Positions 54,132 through 63,183 of a DNA stretch of 64,000 nt are shown piece by piece. The DNA comes from Alphaproteobacteria bacterium (GTDB lineage Bacteria > Pseudomonadota > Alphaproteobacteria > Rhodobacterales > Rhodobacteraceae). The stretch's first letter is position 1. Every line of letters begins with the position of its first letter. The notes below the pieces were generated by a model that saw only the letters and a program-made list of their open reading frames with translations, made no database searches and was not told the DNA's origin. The stretch lies in NCBI GenBank assembly GCA_030429495.1, contig JAUIFH010000007.1, positions 182,631 to 246,630 on the forward strand, in the 5' to 3' direction. A program made the position numbers and the translations under genes.

Positions 54132-55409
54132 TCAGCGCTCCTTCAGCTTGACGGCATTGTTGTAGACGTTCATCCCCGAGGAGATAAGAAGGCTCAGTGC
54201 CAGATAGATCAGCATCAGGATGAGCATGCATTCCAGTTCTCGCCCCGTCTGGTTCAGCGTGATGCCGCCAAGCGTACCGCGCAGGTCCATGTAGCTGACC
54301 GCAATCGCGAGTGACGAGTTCTTGGTCAGGTTCAGATATTGCGAGATAAGCGGCGGGATGATGACCCGAAGCGCCTGCGGCAGGATAACGAGGCTCATCG
54401 TCCGGCCCGGGCGGATGCCCAGTGCATAGGACGCCTCTGTCTGGCCCTTGGAGATGGCGAGGATGCCCGCCCGCACGATCTCTGCGATGAAGGCCGCCGT
54501 GTAGAGCGTCAGACCGAGCCAGAGCGCCATGAGTGCGTTCGACACCAGAATGCCACCGGTGAAATTGAAGCCGCCAAGCGTCGGGATTTCAAGATGAAAG
54601 CCCAGTGCGAAGAGCAGCAAGATGATCGGGCCGAAGGACACCAGAAGACTTTTCCACAGGGTCTTCGGCCGAACACCGGTTGCTTCCTGCACCGCCGTCG
54701 CATGTTTCTTGATCGCCCGGTAGCCGAGGATGCTCCCGACGATCACAGCCAGAATTGCAACCGTATTGAGGCTGATCGGCAGGAAACCGATCTGGATCTC
54801 GCCCAGAGAGCGTTCATAGACGGCCTTGGGAACGAAGGTGCCGCGGTTGGTAACCGCGACCGAATCGAAGAGAATCTTCGAGGCGACGGGTTCCTCACCA
54901 GCCGCGATCATCTCATCGGTCACCCGGAAATCGCGCGGCTGGGGCGTGATTTCGGTGAAGACTGCAAAGATGACGAGAATCCAGAGCAGAACCGGAACGT
55001 TACGGAAACCTTCGACATAGACCGTCATCAGGCGGGCGACGAGCCAGTTCTTCGACAATCGCAGGACGCCGACGATGATCCCGATCACGGTCGCCGCGAT
55101 GCAGCCGAGCACTGCGACGAGGATCGTGTTCACGAGCCCGACGAGCATGGCTCTGAAATGGGTGTCGTCGTTGGTATAGGGGATCAGCGTCTGGTTGATG
55201 TCGTAGCCGGCCCGGTTCCACAGGAACGAGAAGCTCGGCTCCTTGTCCAGAACTCGCAGGTTGGCCATCAGGTTGTCATAGAGCCACCAAGCACCGGCCA
55301 TGGCCAGCAGCATGACGACGACCTGAATGGTGAGTGAACGATACCGCGTATCGTAAACCAGCATCCCGAGCCGAAAGGTTTCCTTCGGCGTCTCTGAGGC
55401 TATTGCCAT
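54132..55409 (-). CDS. aapQ: General L-amino-acid ABC transporter permease AapQ
   Basis: 425 residues. Multiple helices, with the C-terminal transport domain and EAA loop (TEASYALGIRPGRTMSLVILPQAL). The first helix region is near residues 25-50. It follows the aapJ gene across a 126-base gap containing a hairpin. Confidence 0.94.
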   Translation of the reverse strand: MAIASETPKETFRLGMLVYDTRYRSLTIQVVVMLLAMAGAWWLYDNLMANLRVLDKEPSFSFLWNRAGYDINQTLIPYTNDDTHFRAMLVGLVNTILVAVLGCIAATVIGIIVGVLRLSKNWLVARLMTVYVEGFRNVPVLLWILVIFAVFTEITPQPRDFRVTDEMIAAGEEPVASKILFDSVAVTNRGTFVPKAVYERSLGEIQIGFLPISLNTVAILAVIVGSILGYRAIKKHATAVQEATGVRPKTLWKSLLVSFGPIILLLFALGFHLEIPTLGGFNFTGGILVSNALMALWLGLTLYTAAFIAEIVRAGILAISKGQTEASYALGIRPGRTMSLVILPQALRVIIPPLISQYLNLTKNSSLAIAVSYMDLRGTLGGITLNQTGRELECMLILMLIYLALSLLISSGMNVYNNAVKLKER

Positions 55410-55497
55410 TTTATTCCCCCGTTGCCGAAGGCGCTGGCGGCTTTGCCGTCTTCTCGGGCCCCGCAGACCCCGCCATCGGACTGTTCTTATTGCAGAA

Positions 55498-55523
55498 GAG
55501 GCGCGCGGTTGCCCGCGCGCCTC
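55498..55523 (-). repeat. Hairpin between aapJ and aapQ
   Basis: GAGGCGCGCGG (55498-55508) and CCGCGCGCCTC (55513-55523) form an 11-base stem with loop TTGC. It lies 12 bases past the aapJ stop. There is no strong T run, so it more likely stabilises the aapJ end of the mRNA, keeping binding protein above permease, as in many such operons. Confidence 0.65.
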
Positions 55524-55535
55524 CTGAAGCTCGTA

Positions 55536-56552
55536 TTACCGGAACGGCGGCGTGTAGAGCAGGCCGCCCTGCGTCCACTGTGCGTTCAGACCGCGCGCAA
55601 GGCCGATCGGGGTCGATTCACCGATCGTGGCGGCGAAGATCTCGCCGTAGTTGCCCGAAGCGGCGATGGCACGCTTGGCCCATTCCTTGTCGAGACCGAT
55701 CATCGCACCGAGATCGCCCTCGGAGCCGAGGATCCGGTTCACTTCCGGATTGTCGGTTCCCTTCGAGAGTTCCTCGACATTCGCCGACGTCACGCCGAAC
55801 TCTTCAGCCGCGATAAGCGCGTTCAGCACCCAGCGGTTGATGTCGGCCCACTGGTCGTCGCCATGACGGACGAGCGGCCCGAGCGGCTCTTTCGAGATGA
55901 TCTCCGGCAGGATGACGTGGTTTTCCGGGTCAGCGAAGACCGCGCGGGTGGCCGCAAGGCCGGAAGCGTCGGTCGTGTAGGCGTCGCAGGCGCCGGCGAG
56001 GTACTGCTGTTCGCCTTCGGCGTTGGTCTGGATCGCGACCGGCTGGTACGACATATTGTTGACCTTGAAGAAGTCAGCAAGGTTCAACTCGGTCGTGGTG
56101 CCGGTCTGAATGCAGACCGTCGCGCCGTCCAGTTCCTTGGCGGAAGAAACGCCAAGGTCCTTCTTCACCATGAAGCCCTGACCGTCATAATAGTTCACGC
56201 CCGTGAAGGTGAACTTTAGGTCAGCGTCACGCGAGAAGGTCCAGGTGGTGTTCCGGGCCAGCATGTCGATCTCGCCCGAAGCGAGCGCGGTGAAGCGGGT
56301 TTCACCGGTCGTCGGCACATACTTTACCTTCGACGCGTCACCAAGAACGGCGGCGGCGACAGCTTTGCAGATGGCAACGTCGAAACCTTGCCAGTTGCCG
56401 TTCGCGTCGGGGGCCGCGAAACCGACAAGGCCGGTGTTCACGCCGCAGATCAGCTCACCGCGAGCCTTGACGTCGTCGAGTGTGGCAGACGACGCGTATC
56501 CCGCCAGCAAGGCACTTGCCGCCAGCGTCCCGAGGAATACGGATTTTTTCAT
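55536..56552 (-). CDS. aapJ: General L-amino-acid-binding protein AapJ
   Basis: 338 residues. Signal peptide (MKKSVFLGTLAASALLAGYASSA) and a type-II amino-acid-binding fold: LICGVNTGLVGFAAPD, FDVAICKAVAAAVLG, EIDMLARNTTWTFSRD and TTELNLADFF. It delivers a broad range of L-amino acids to AapQMP. ATG 56552 chosen for the conserved signal peptide. The ATP12 gene lies upstream on the same strand. Confidence 0.95.
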   Translation of the reverse strand: MKKSVFLGTLAASALLAGYASSATLDDVKARGELICGVNTGLVGFAAPDANGNWQGFDVAICKAVAAAVLGDASKVKYVPTTGETRFTALASGEIDMLARNTTWTFSRDADLKFTFTGVNYYDGQGFMVKKDLGVSSAKELDGATVCIQTGTTTELNLADFFKVNNMSYQPVAIQTNAEGEQQYLAGACDAYTTDASGLAATRAVFADPENHVILPEIISKEPLGPLVRHGDDQWADINRWVLNALIAAEEFGVTSANVEELSKGTDNPEVNRILGSEGDLGAMIGLDKEWAKRAIAASGNYGEIFAATIGESTPIGLARGLNAQWTQGGLLYTPPFR

Positions 56553-56768
56553 ACTTACCTCTTCCTGAGTTGCCGCCCGCGCGGGGCGGCTTGTTAGGGC
56601 CATTGCTCCCGGCCCGATTATAGGGGCTCCTCCCCAGTAGGCGCAGTTTTGACACTTGAACCCGACACGTCAAGCAGGCAATCGCCCAAGCTTACGAAGG
56701 GTCAGCCGCGTTTCCCGGCAAAAGCCGGCGCAGCCAAACGCCGCCGGCGCCAGTGCGCAATTTTGTTG

Positions 56769-57482
56769 TCAGGATGCCTGGGAAACTTCCCAAAAATGAC
56801 GGGCGAACAGGAAGTCCGAACGTTTTCGTTCCGCCGCCTCGGCAGCTTCCTCATCTTCGCCCCATTGCGCGATCTGCCAATTCTCGTCGAATCGAGACAG
56901 GTGCCACAAGGTTTCAGCGTCGAACTCATCCCGCGTCGCGGCTAAACCAAGCACGAGAGAGCCGCTGAGGCTGACCAGATCGTGCAACGCGGTCAGCTCG
57001 AAGGGCGAGCAGGAATGGACCAGGTCCGAGAGCTTGGCGAGGCTGCCCGGCGGTTGGGAAACCGGCACGATGCCGCGAGTCGTCCGCAACGGAGCGCCGA
57101 GTGTTTCGGCAGCCCAGCGAAGCAGCGGGTCCCATGCGTCGGCTTGCGCAAGGGTGAGTTCTTCGGGCGCTTCGGCACGGTAGCAAAGAAGGTCGGATGC
57201 ACCGTAGGCGGCCACCATTGCGGCGACCTCGGCGAATTGCGGGGCAACCTTGTCGATGGCAGCATTCGCGCGCCGGGTCGCGGGCATCGCGCGGGGATCG
57301 ACCTCGTCCGCGAGGGCGGCCCATTCGCCGGCGACTGCTTCAGCAAGGGCGCGGCTCGGCAGGATCAGTGCCGCTTTCGCAGGCGTGCGAACCGGGCGCG
57401 CGTCAAGGCGGACGCCAAATCCCACGCCTTCCGGTTCGACCGTGACGTCGGTCCAGAACCGCTTTGCCTTCCAGCCGCTCAT
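56769..57482 (-). CDS. ATP12-family F1-ATPase assembly chaperone
   Basis: 237 residues. The ATP12 pattern: FWTDVTVEPEGVGFGVRLDARPVRTPAKAAL at the N-terminus, then WAALADEVDPRAMPATRRAN and VAAYGASDLLCYRAEAPEEL. In mitochondria ATP12 aids F1 alpha-subunit assembly; alphaproteobacterial homologues are presumed to do so too. ATG overlaps the HAD phosphatase stop by four bases. Confidence 0.92.
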   Translation of the reverse strand: MSGWKAKRFWTDVTVEPEGVGFGVRLDARPVRTPAKAALILPSRALAEAVAGEWAALADEVDPRAMPATRRANAAIDKVAPQFAEVAAMVAAYGASDLLCYRAEAPEELTLAQADAWDPLLRWAAETLGAPLRTTRGIVPVSQPPGSLAKLSDLVHSCSPFELTALHDLVSLSGSLVLGLAATRDEFDAETLWHLSRFDENWQIAQWGEDEEAAEAAERKRSDFLFARHFWEVSQAS

Positions 57483-58153
57483 GCCATCTCCCATATGCGA
57501 TTGATCGCGGCGAGGAGGCCGGCAAAGTCGTCGACGATCTGCCCCGCCCCGGCCTCTGCAAGCGCCGCAGGGCGGTGGTACCCCCAGCTTACGCCCACCG
57601 TATGACACCCGGCGGCGCGGCCCATCTCGATGTCATAGGTCGTGTCGCCCACCATGACGGCGTGGCCCGGCTCCGCACCGGTCTCCGCCAGCGCGGCGTC
57701 CAGCATGGCGGGGTGCGGCTTCGACGGATGGTCGTCGGCCACCTGCGTCGTGACAAAGCGCCCCTCAAGGCCGTGGGCCGCCAGAATGTGCGACAGCCCG
57801 CGCCGCGACTTGCCGGTCGCAATGCCCAGCAGAACCTCGGGCCGCGCGCCGAGTTTGGCAAGAGCGTCCGCCGCGCCATCGAAAAGGGGGGACAGCCGCC
57901 CGGCCCGCAAATGCCCGAAACTGTTCTTGTAGGCCGCCACAAGATCCGACCGGACAGCGGGAGGAAGATCCGGCACCAGCCGGGTCATTGCCTCGGGCAA
58001 CGACAGCCCAACGATGGAAAGGATGTCGGATCGCGGCGGCAGCGGCACACCGTTCGCGACGAAAGCATGGGCCATCGCGGCGTGAATATGGTCCTGACTG
58101 TCGACAAGCGTGCCGTCAACGTCGAAGACGACCAGCTTCAGCGGCCGCGTCAT
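57479..58153 (-). CDS. HAD-superfamily hydrolase, phosphoglycolate-phosphatase-like
   Basis: 224 residues. DVDGTLVDS at about 10-18 provides the nucleophile Asp, GIATGKSRRGL the second motif, and KPHPAML/VGDTTYDIEMGRAAG the third and fourth. Cap domain of the beta-phosphoglucomutase/Gph type. Likely a small-metabolite phosphatase. The start overlaps the pseudouridine synthase stop by four bases and the stop overlaps the ATP12 start. Confidence 0.9.
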   Translation of the reverse strand: MTRPLKLVVFDVDGTLVDSQDHIHAAMAHAFVANGVPLPPRSDILSIVGLSLPEAMTRLVPDLPPAVRSDLVAAYKNSFGHLRAGRLSPLFDGAADALAKLGARPEVLLGIATGKSRRGLSHILAAHGLEGRFVTTQVADDHPSKPHPAMLDAALAETGAEPGHAVMVGDTTYDIEMGRAAGCHTVGVSWGYHRPAALAEAGAGQIVDDFAGLLAAINRIWEMA

Positions 58154-59196
58154 GCCTCCTCCGCGAAGGGGTCTGCCGGCACGTCGGCCTCGGACCAGCC
58201 GAGCGTCTTCCATGTCTTCTTCATATGCTCAGGCAGGGGGGCGGTCAGGGTAATCCGCTTGCCCGTGATCGGGTGATCGAAGGAAATCGAACGGGCATGA
58301 AGGTGCAGCTTGCGGCTGATCTCACCGCCAAGCTGTGCGCCCCAGCCGTCGCCCAGGTTCTCCTGCCCCGAGCCGCCATATTTCCCGTCGCCGACGATCG
58401 GGTGGCCCATCTCAGCCATATGGGCCCGCAGTTGGTGCGTCCGGCCGGTCACCGGCACCAAAGCGACCCAGGCCGCCCGGCTGCCCAGCGCGTCGAGCAA
58501 GGCATAGTCCGTCGTCGCCCGCTTCGCCCCTTCTGTCGCGTCGATCTTTGAAGGGTGAACCGCGACCATCTTCTCGCCCTCGCCGCCGCGACCGTGTCCG
58601 GGCGCCTTGACAAGGCCGAAGCGTACGGTTCCCATCTTCGGGCTAGGCACACCCGCAACAGCGGCCCAGTAAATCTTGCGCGTGGTGCGGGCGCGGAAGG
58701 CTTCGGACAAGGCACGCGCGACACGCCCGGTCCGGGCAAGAAGCAGGACGCCCGACGTATCCTTGTCAAGGCGGTGGACAAGCTTCGGCCTGTCCTTGTA
58801 GCCGAACGTCAGCGCGCCGGTCAGCCCATCGACATGGCGGTTGCCTTGCCCCGATCCGCCCTGCGAAGGCAGGCCCGGCGGCTTGTTCAGGGCGATGATA
58901 TGCTCGTCCTTCCAGAGAACCGCCGCCTGGATCATCGTCGCATCGGCGTCGTTGATCCCGGCTTCGGGCCGGGGTGCGGAGGCATCGGACTTCGGCAGCG
59001 GCGGCACCCGGACCTGCTGGCCCGGCGCGACGCGGGACGATGCCTTCACGCGCCCGCCATCGACCCGAATCTGGCCGGTGCGGCACAGTTTCTCCACCTG
59101 GCCTTGCGTGATCTCGGGAAATCGCCGTTTCAGCCAGCGGTCGAGGCGGCTTTCGCCTTCGTCGATCGAAACCGTCAGCGTCTTTACACTGCTCAT
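58150..59196 (-). CDS. RluA-family 23S rRNA pseudouridine synthase (RluC-like)
   Basis: 348 residues. N-terminal S4 RNA-binding domain (SRLDRWLKRRFPEITQGQVEKLCRTG within about 13-60) and RluA catalytic domain with the Asp motif HRLDKDTSG. RluC in E. coli makes pseudouridines 955, 2504 and 2580 of 23S rRNA; target here unconfirmed. ATG 59196 overlaps the fluC stop by four bases. Confidence 0.92.
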   Translation of the reverse strand: MSSVKTLTVSIDEGESRLDRWLKRRFPEITQGQVEKLCRTGQIRVDGGRVKASSRVAPGQQVRVPPLPKSDASAPRPEAGINDADATMIQAAVLWKDEHIIALNKPPGLPSQGGSGQGNRHVDGLTGALTFGYKDRPKLVHRLDKDTSGVLLLARTGRVARALSEAFRARTTRKIYWAAVAGVPSPKMGTVRFGLVKAPGHGRGGEGEKMVAVHPSKIDATEGAKRATTDYALLDALGSRAAWVALVPVTGRTHQLRAHMAEMGHPIVGDGKYGGSGQENLGDGWGAQLGGEISRKLHLHARSISFDHPITGKRITLTAPLPEHMKKTWKTLGWSEADVPADPFAEEA

Positions 59197-59570
59197 GCGA
59201 AAACCCCACGCGCAGCCGCCATGCCGGCGACAATGGCAGCGAACGACAGGATCACCGAACCCGCGACATAGGCGACCGCAAGCGCGGTCTGGCCACGTTC
59301 CCACAGCGTCAGCGCGTCGAGCGAGAAGGCCGAGAAGGTCGTGAAGCCGCCGAGGACCCCGGTCATCAGGAAGGGCGCGAGCCGGGTCCCATCCTTGTGA
59401 GCCAGCACCACGACGATGACCCCCATGAGGAAAGAACCGGCGACGTTCACCGCCACCGTCCCCCAGGGAAAGCCGGGGCCGGCAAGCCGCATCGCGGCGA
59501 CATTGGTCATGTAGCGGGCCGAGGCGCCGATCGCGCCGCCAAGGGCCACCTGAAGCAGGGTCTGGATCAT
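59193..59570 (-). CDS. crcB: Fluoride exporter CrcB/FluC
   Basis: 125 residues with four hydrophobic helices and the signature motifs GGAIGASARYMTN and GVLGGFTTFSAFSLD. A small channel that expels fluoride. No fluoride riboswitch is recognised upstream, though the short gap to rarA (54 bases) makes a promoter of its own less likely. Confidence 0.94.
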   Translation of the reverse strand: MIQTLLQVALGGAIGASARYMTNVAAMRLAGPGFPWGTVAVNVAGSFLMGVIVVVLAHKDGTRLAPFLMTGVLGGFTTFSAFSLDALTLWERGQTALAVAYVAGSVILSFAAIVAGMAAARGVFA

Positions 59571-59624
59571 GGCGCCTTCCTCATCCGGGGCGCGCGCAAA
59601 GTCAACCGGGCAAGGGGGCGGTCG

Positions 59625-60935
59625 TCACGTCCCGCGCTTGTCCCGCAGCTTCGCGAACCATTCGACCCGCTTTTTCAGCTCGCGCTCGTAGCCGCGTTCC
59701 ACGGGTTGGTAGAAGACCGGGCGCTTCATCGTCTCGGGGAAATAGTTCTGGCCCGAGAACCCGTCTTCGGCGTCATGGTCGTAGGCGTAGCCCGCACCAA
59801 AGCCCTGATCCTTCATCATTCCCGTCGGAGCGTTCAGAATATGTTTTGGCGGCGGCTCGGACCCGGTCTTGCGCGCCTCGGCCCGGGCGGCCTTGTAGGC
59901 GACGTAGACAGCGTTCGATTTCGGGGCCAACGCAAGGTACGTAACTGCCTGCGCCAGCGCCAACTCGCCCTCGGGGCTGCCGAGACGTTCGTAGGTCTCC
60001 CATGCCTGCAGGCAGACGGCCTGCGCCTGGGGATCGGCCAGCCCGATATCCTCGACTGCCATCCGCGTGACGCGGCGGGCAAGGAAGCGCGGGTCCTCGC
60101 CGCCCTCCAGCATCCGCGCGAACCAGTACAGCGCCGCGTCCGGGTCAGAGCCGCGAACGGATTTGTGCAGGGCGGAAATAAGGTTGTAGTGCTCGTCCCC
60201 GGACTTGTCGTATTTCGCCGCGCGGCGCATCAGACGCTGGGACAAGGCATCGGTATCAAGCGGCTTGTCGATCTTCCACGCCGCGACCTGTTCAATGAGG
60301 TTGAGGAGCGCGCGACCGTCGCCATCGGCCATCTCGATCAAAGCCTCGCGCGCCTTTGGCTTCAGCGGCAGTGCTTGGCCAAGATCCTTCTCGGCACGCT
60401 GCACAAGGCGTTCGAGGTCGGCGAGGCCGAGACGTTCGAGCACGATCACCTGCGCCCGGCTCAGAAGCGCTGCGTTCAGTTCGAACGACGGGTTCTCGGT
60501 CGTGGCGCCGACAAGGACGATCGTGCCGTCCTCCATATGCGGCAGAAACCCGTCCTGCTGCGCCTTGTTGAAACGGTGGATCTCGTCCACGAACAGGAGC
60601 GTCCCTCTGCCTTGCTGCCGGCGCAGCTTGGCGGCCTCGAACACCTTTCGCAGGTCCGGGACCCCGGTGAAAATCGCACTGATCTGAACGAAGGCGAGGT
60701 CGGTGGCATCCGCCAGAAGCCGCGCGATCGTGGTCTTTCCGACCCCCGGCGGCCCCCATAGGATCAGCGACGAGAGGCTGCCTGCTTCCAGCATCGCACC
60801 CAGTGGACCGCCCGGCGCGAGTATCTGTTCCTGTCCGATCACCGCATCGATTGTCGTCGGCCGCAACCGGTCCGCAAGCGGGCGCGGTCGGGCCGGAGCA
60901 GGAGAGTTATCGACGGTATCGAACAGGTCGGTCAT
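59625..60935 (-). CDS. rarA: Replication-associated recombination protein RarA
   Basis: 436 residues. AAA+ ATPase with Walker A GPPGVGKTT and Walker B FVDEIHRFNK, then the sensor GATTENPS and the C-terminal domain with YAYDHDAEDGFSGQNYFP and ERGYERELKKR. It acts at stalled replication forks. ATG 60935 is the conserved MTDLFD start. Upstream spacing of about 70 bases to luxI stop. Confidence 0.95.
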   Translation of the reverse strand: MTDLFDTVDNSPAPARPRPLADRLRPTTIDAVIGQEQILAPGGPLGAMLEAGSLSSLILWGPPGVGKTTIARLLADATDLAFVQISAIFTGVPDLRKVFEAAKLRRQQGRGTLLFVDEIHRFNKAQQDGFLPHMEDGTIVLVGATTENPSFELNAALLSRAQVIVLERLGLADLERLVQRAEKDLGQALPLKPKAREALIEMADGDGRALLNLIEQVAAWKIDKPLDTDALSQRLMRRAAKYDKSGDEHYNLISALHKSVRGSDPDAALYWFARMLEGGEDPRFLARRVTRMAVEDIGLADPQAQAVCLQAWETYERLGSPEGELALAQAVTYLALAPKSNAVYVAYKAARAEARKTGSEPPPKHILNAPTGMMKDQGFGAGYAYDHDAEDGFSGQNYFPETMKRPVFYQPVERGYERELKKRVEWFAKLRDKRGT

Positions 60936-61004
60936 GCAAACGATCCTAGCGTCATGGGGAGGCACGAGGAAGGCAGGAGGGTGGTGCCGTCCCGGCGCCC
61001 TGAC

Positions 61005-61595
61005 CTAGTGCAGTTTCGCCGCCAGCTCAATCTGGACGCACTGATAGTCGCCGTCGTCGATGAACATGACCGGGCCAATTCCCGTCGCCGTCAGGCCGCA
61101 ACGACCATACCAGCGCGGCCAATTGGCCGGCGTGATCGCAACCAGCCGGGTCGCCCCAAGTTCACGCGCCGATTTGACCATTGCGTCAACCATGTAGCCA
61201 TGGACCCGCCGCCGGATCGTCTGCGGGGTCGAGTGGAGGACGAAGACACGCGTGCATTCCCAGCAATATGGGTCGACGGGCGCCTCGTCGTAGAGAAGAT
61301 CGGCCGGCAGCGAGGTCAGGAGCCCCCTCTGCGCATCGCGGATCATGTAGCTGTAGATACCGCAGCGCGCCGTCGTCGGCGTCAGGCGGATGCCCCCATA
61401 GACCTGCCCGACTTCGTCATGGATGGCGATCCAGCGGCTCGCGGGCGTGTCGTACTGGTCGTACTCCATGTCCAGCGCTTCGGGCAGATTCCATTGCTTC
61501 TCCACAATGAAGGATTGCTTTCGCGCCCTGAACAGGTTCGCGAAAAGCTCTCCGTGATTGTGGAGATTCTCAAAGGACAGGATTGTGGTTTGCAT
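61005..61595 (-). CDS. Acyl-homoserine-lactone synthase, LuxI family
   Basis: 196 residues. LuxI signatures: RARKQSFIVEKQWNLP, then ALDMEYDQYDTPASRW and GGIRLTPT, with the conserved Arg, Phe, Trp, Asp and Arg residues of the catalytic region. It makes an N-acyl-homoserine lactone from SAM and acyl-ACP; chain length cannot be told. It follows the luxR gene on the same strand after 62 bases. No clear lux box was seen. Confidence 0.92.
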   Translation of the reverse strand: MQTTILSFENLHNHGELFANLFRARKQSFIVEKQWNLPEALDMEYDQYDTPASRWIAIHDEVGQVYGGIRLTPTTARCGIYSYMIRDAQRGLLTSLPADLLYDEAPVDPYCWECTRVFVLHSTPQTIRRRVHGYMVDAMVKSARELGATRLVAITPANWPRWYGRCGLTATGIGPVMFIDDGDYQCVQIELAAKLH

Positions 61596-61657
61596 GAGTG
61601 GTCTCCTGCTTGGTTGACGCCTTCAACCCTGCATGCAAACAAAAGACCCACATTTGG

Positions 61658-62269
61658 TTACATCAGCCGATAATCCTTGGCGCGCTGGATCGCTTCGGCA
61701 GTCGTCCGGGCAAGCAATTTCTGCCGGGCGGACACCAACCGGGCCTTCAGCGCACTTTCGGATATGTTGAGTTTGGCTGCAGCAGCCGCATGCCGGTCCC
61801 CGGCCGCAATCAGACGCAGGGCTTCAATCTGTGCGGTAGTAAGGCTTTCAGGCGGCTCCGTGACATCGTGGAGCCGTCGGACAAGCCCGGTGATCTCCTC
61901 GATTTCCTCGTCCGCGAAATCGCGGTCTGCGCGCGCAAAACTCGAAATGGTGCGGGACCGGACCGGCCCGCAGGACACGGTCAGCCCATAGGTCAGGCCG
62001 AACCGTTTGGCCTCCTCGAAAAGTCCGAAAGGGTCCGGAATGTTGATCTCGTCCCAGCGGGCCGCCCCTTCGGTGCTGAAGCCCCAGGCGATTGTCGGAT
62101 CCCGCAGGGCATAAGCCTTCTCCGTGTAGTGGTCGAGCCAGTCCTGATTGTAGTTCGAGAACTGCATCAGGGGCGACGCATAACGGATGTGGAGTCCGAT
62201 GAAGTATCCCGCCGGGGCCAGCCGCTCCAAGGTCTTTAAGATGGGGTCAAGCACTGGCATTTCGGACAT
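61658..62269 (-). CDS. LuxR-family autoinducer-binding transcriptional regulator
   Basis: 203 residues, somewhat short. The N-terminal AHL-binding domain is visible (YFIGLHIRYASPLMQFSNYNQ then WLDHYTEKAYALRDPTIAW and FGLTYGLTVSCGP), and the C-terminal GerE-type HTH (LTTAQIEALRLIAAGDRHAAAAAKLNISESALKARL). It should bind the signal made by the adjacent synthase and control target genes. Directly upstream of luxI on the same strand. Confidence 0.9.
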   Translation of the reverse strand: MSEMPVLDPILKTLERLAPAGYFIGLHIRYASPLMQFSNYNQDWLDHYTEKAYALRDPTIAWGFSTEGAARWDEINIPDPFGLFEEAKRFGLTYGLTVSCGPVRSRTISSFARADRDFADEEIEEITGLVRRLHDVTEPPESLTTAQIEALRLIAAGDRHAAAAAKLNISESALKARLVSARQKLLARTTAEAIQRAKDYRLM

Positions 62270-62274
62270 GTCCT

Positions 62275-62303
62275 TTTAGACAAGTTGCTTTGGGGGCAGT
62301 CAA
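62275..62303 (-). promoter_or_regulatory. Promoter-like elements upstream of luxR
   Basis: On the minus strand TTGACT (62303-62298) is followed after 17 bases by TCTAAA (62280-62275). The -10 would lie only five bases before the luxR ATG, so transcription would be leaderless, or this match is fortuitous and the true promoter is further upstream. Confidence 0.3.
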
Positions 62304-62345
62304 CCGTAAATTGTGTTGTAGATTCTTCATTTAGAGGGTGCGGTT

Positions 62346-62528
62346 TTGCGTAGGATCAATCCGGGACTTTTTGCGAGACTCATGCGGTTGCCCGATTCCG
62401 CCCGAGAGGACTTGCTCGAATTTCTGGGCGCCACGCCCGTTGCCGATGCCCAGCTTTCGGCAATGATCGACCATCTCGCAGAAGGCTTCCGTGCGGACAC
62501 CCGCAACGTTCCGCTTGGATCGAGTTAA
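62346..62528 (+). CDS. Small hypothetical protein divergent from luxR
   Basis: 60 residues from TTG 62346, or 48 from ATG 62382. Product: charged, helical (ARLMRLPDSAREDLLEFLG and LSAMIDHLAEGFRAD). No domain recognised. A strong terminator lies 37 bases downstream, which favours a real transcript. Coding status uncertain. Confidence 0.4.
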   Translation: MRRINPGLFARLMRLPDSAREDLLEFLGATPVADAQLSAMIDHLAEGFRADTRNVPLGSS

Positions 62529-62564
62529 GCTCCCTCTGCTCATATCAGCGACGTCCGTTAAAAG

Positions 62565-62601
62565 AACAACCCCGCCGATATTACCGGCGGGGTTGTTTTT
62601 T
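62565..62601. terminator. Strong terminator between the small ORF and rplQ
   Basis: ACAACCCCGCCG (62566-62577) pairs with CGGCGGGGTTGT (62585-62596), and six Ts follow on plus (62596-62601); on minus the flank is TTCTTTT. It can end both convergent transcripts. Confidence 0.9.
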
Positions 62602-62624
62602 GCAAATTGCAACCTGACGTCTTA

Positions 62625-63044
62625 TCAGGCTTCCGCTGCGTCATCCGCTTCGACGCGCGCCTTATCGGCAGCGCCCTTGGCGGTCGGATCGCGGTCGACG
62701 AACTCGATGATCGCCATCGGCGCCATGTCGCCATAGCGGAAACCGGCTTTCAGGATGCGGACGTAGCCGCCCTGACGGTCCTTGTAGCGCGGGCCGAGAA
62801 TCTCGAACAGGCGCGCGACATGCTTGTCCTGCTTGAGCTGGGCGTCCGCCTGACGGCGGGCGTGCAGATCACCGCGCTTGGCGAGCGTGATCAGTTTCTC
62901 GACGATCGGACGCAGTTCCTTCGCCTTCGGAAGGGTGGTCTTGATCTGTTCGTGTTCGATGAGCGAGCCCGCCATGTTGGCGAAAAGCGCCTTGCGGTGC
63001 TCATGAGTACGGTTCAGGCGGCGGTAGCCGCGAGCGTGACGCAT
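62625..63044 (-). CDS. rplQ: 50S ribosomal protein L17
   Basis: 139 residues. [20 protein letters not shown], then [20 protein letters not shown] and [20 protein letters not shown]-terminal Ala/Asp/Glu-rich tail. Last gene of the alpha operon after rpoA, as in most bacteria. Confidence 0.97.
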   Translation of the reverse strand: MRHARGYRRLNRTHEHRKALFANMAGSLIEHEQIKTTLPKAKELRPIVEKLITLAKRGDLHARRQADAQLKQDKHVARLFEILGPRYKDRQGGYVRILKAGFRYGDMAPMAIIEFVDRDPTAKGAADKARVEADDAAEA

Positions 63045-63183
63045 TGTAATCTCCTATCGTCTTTTGCTTTGTCCGGCGGCCGTGGTCCTCGGTCCGCTCT
63101 CCTTGGGGCATTATGCCCGGGCCTTCCCCGCATCTGGCGGGCATTTCGGGGGCCGTCTATCCGACAGCCCCCGGACATGTCAA

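Noticed and set aside
59571..59624. Fluoride riboswitch upstream of crcB
   Set aside because: The gap is only 54 bases and lacks the expected pseudoknot sequence pattern.
61596..61657. lux box between luxR and luxI
   Set aside because: No CTG-N10-CAG type palindrome is present in the 62-base gap.
62264..62273. GGACATGTCC palindrome across the luxR start codon
   Set aside because: Ten-base palindrome containing the ATG, probably chance and too short to claim as an operator.
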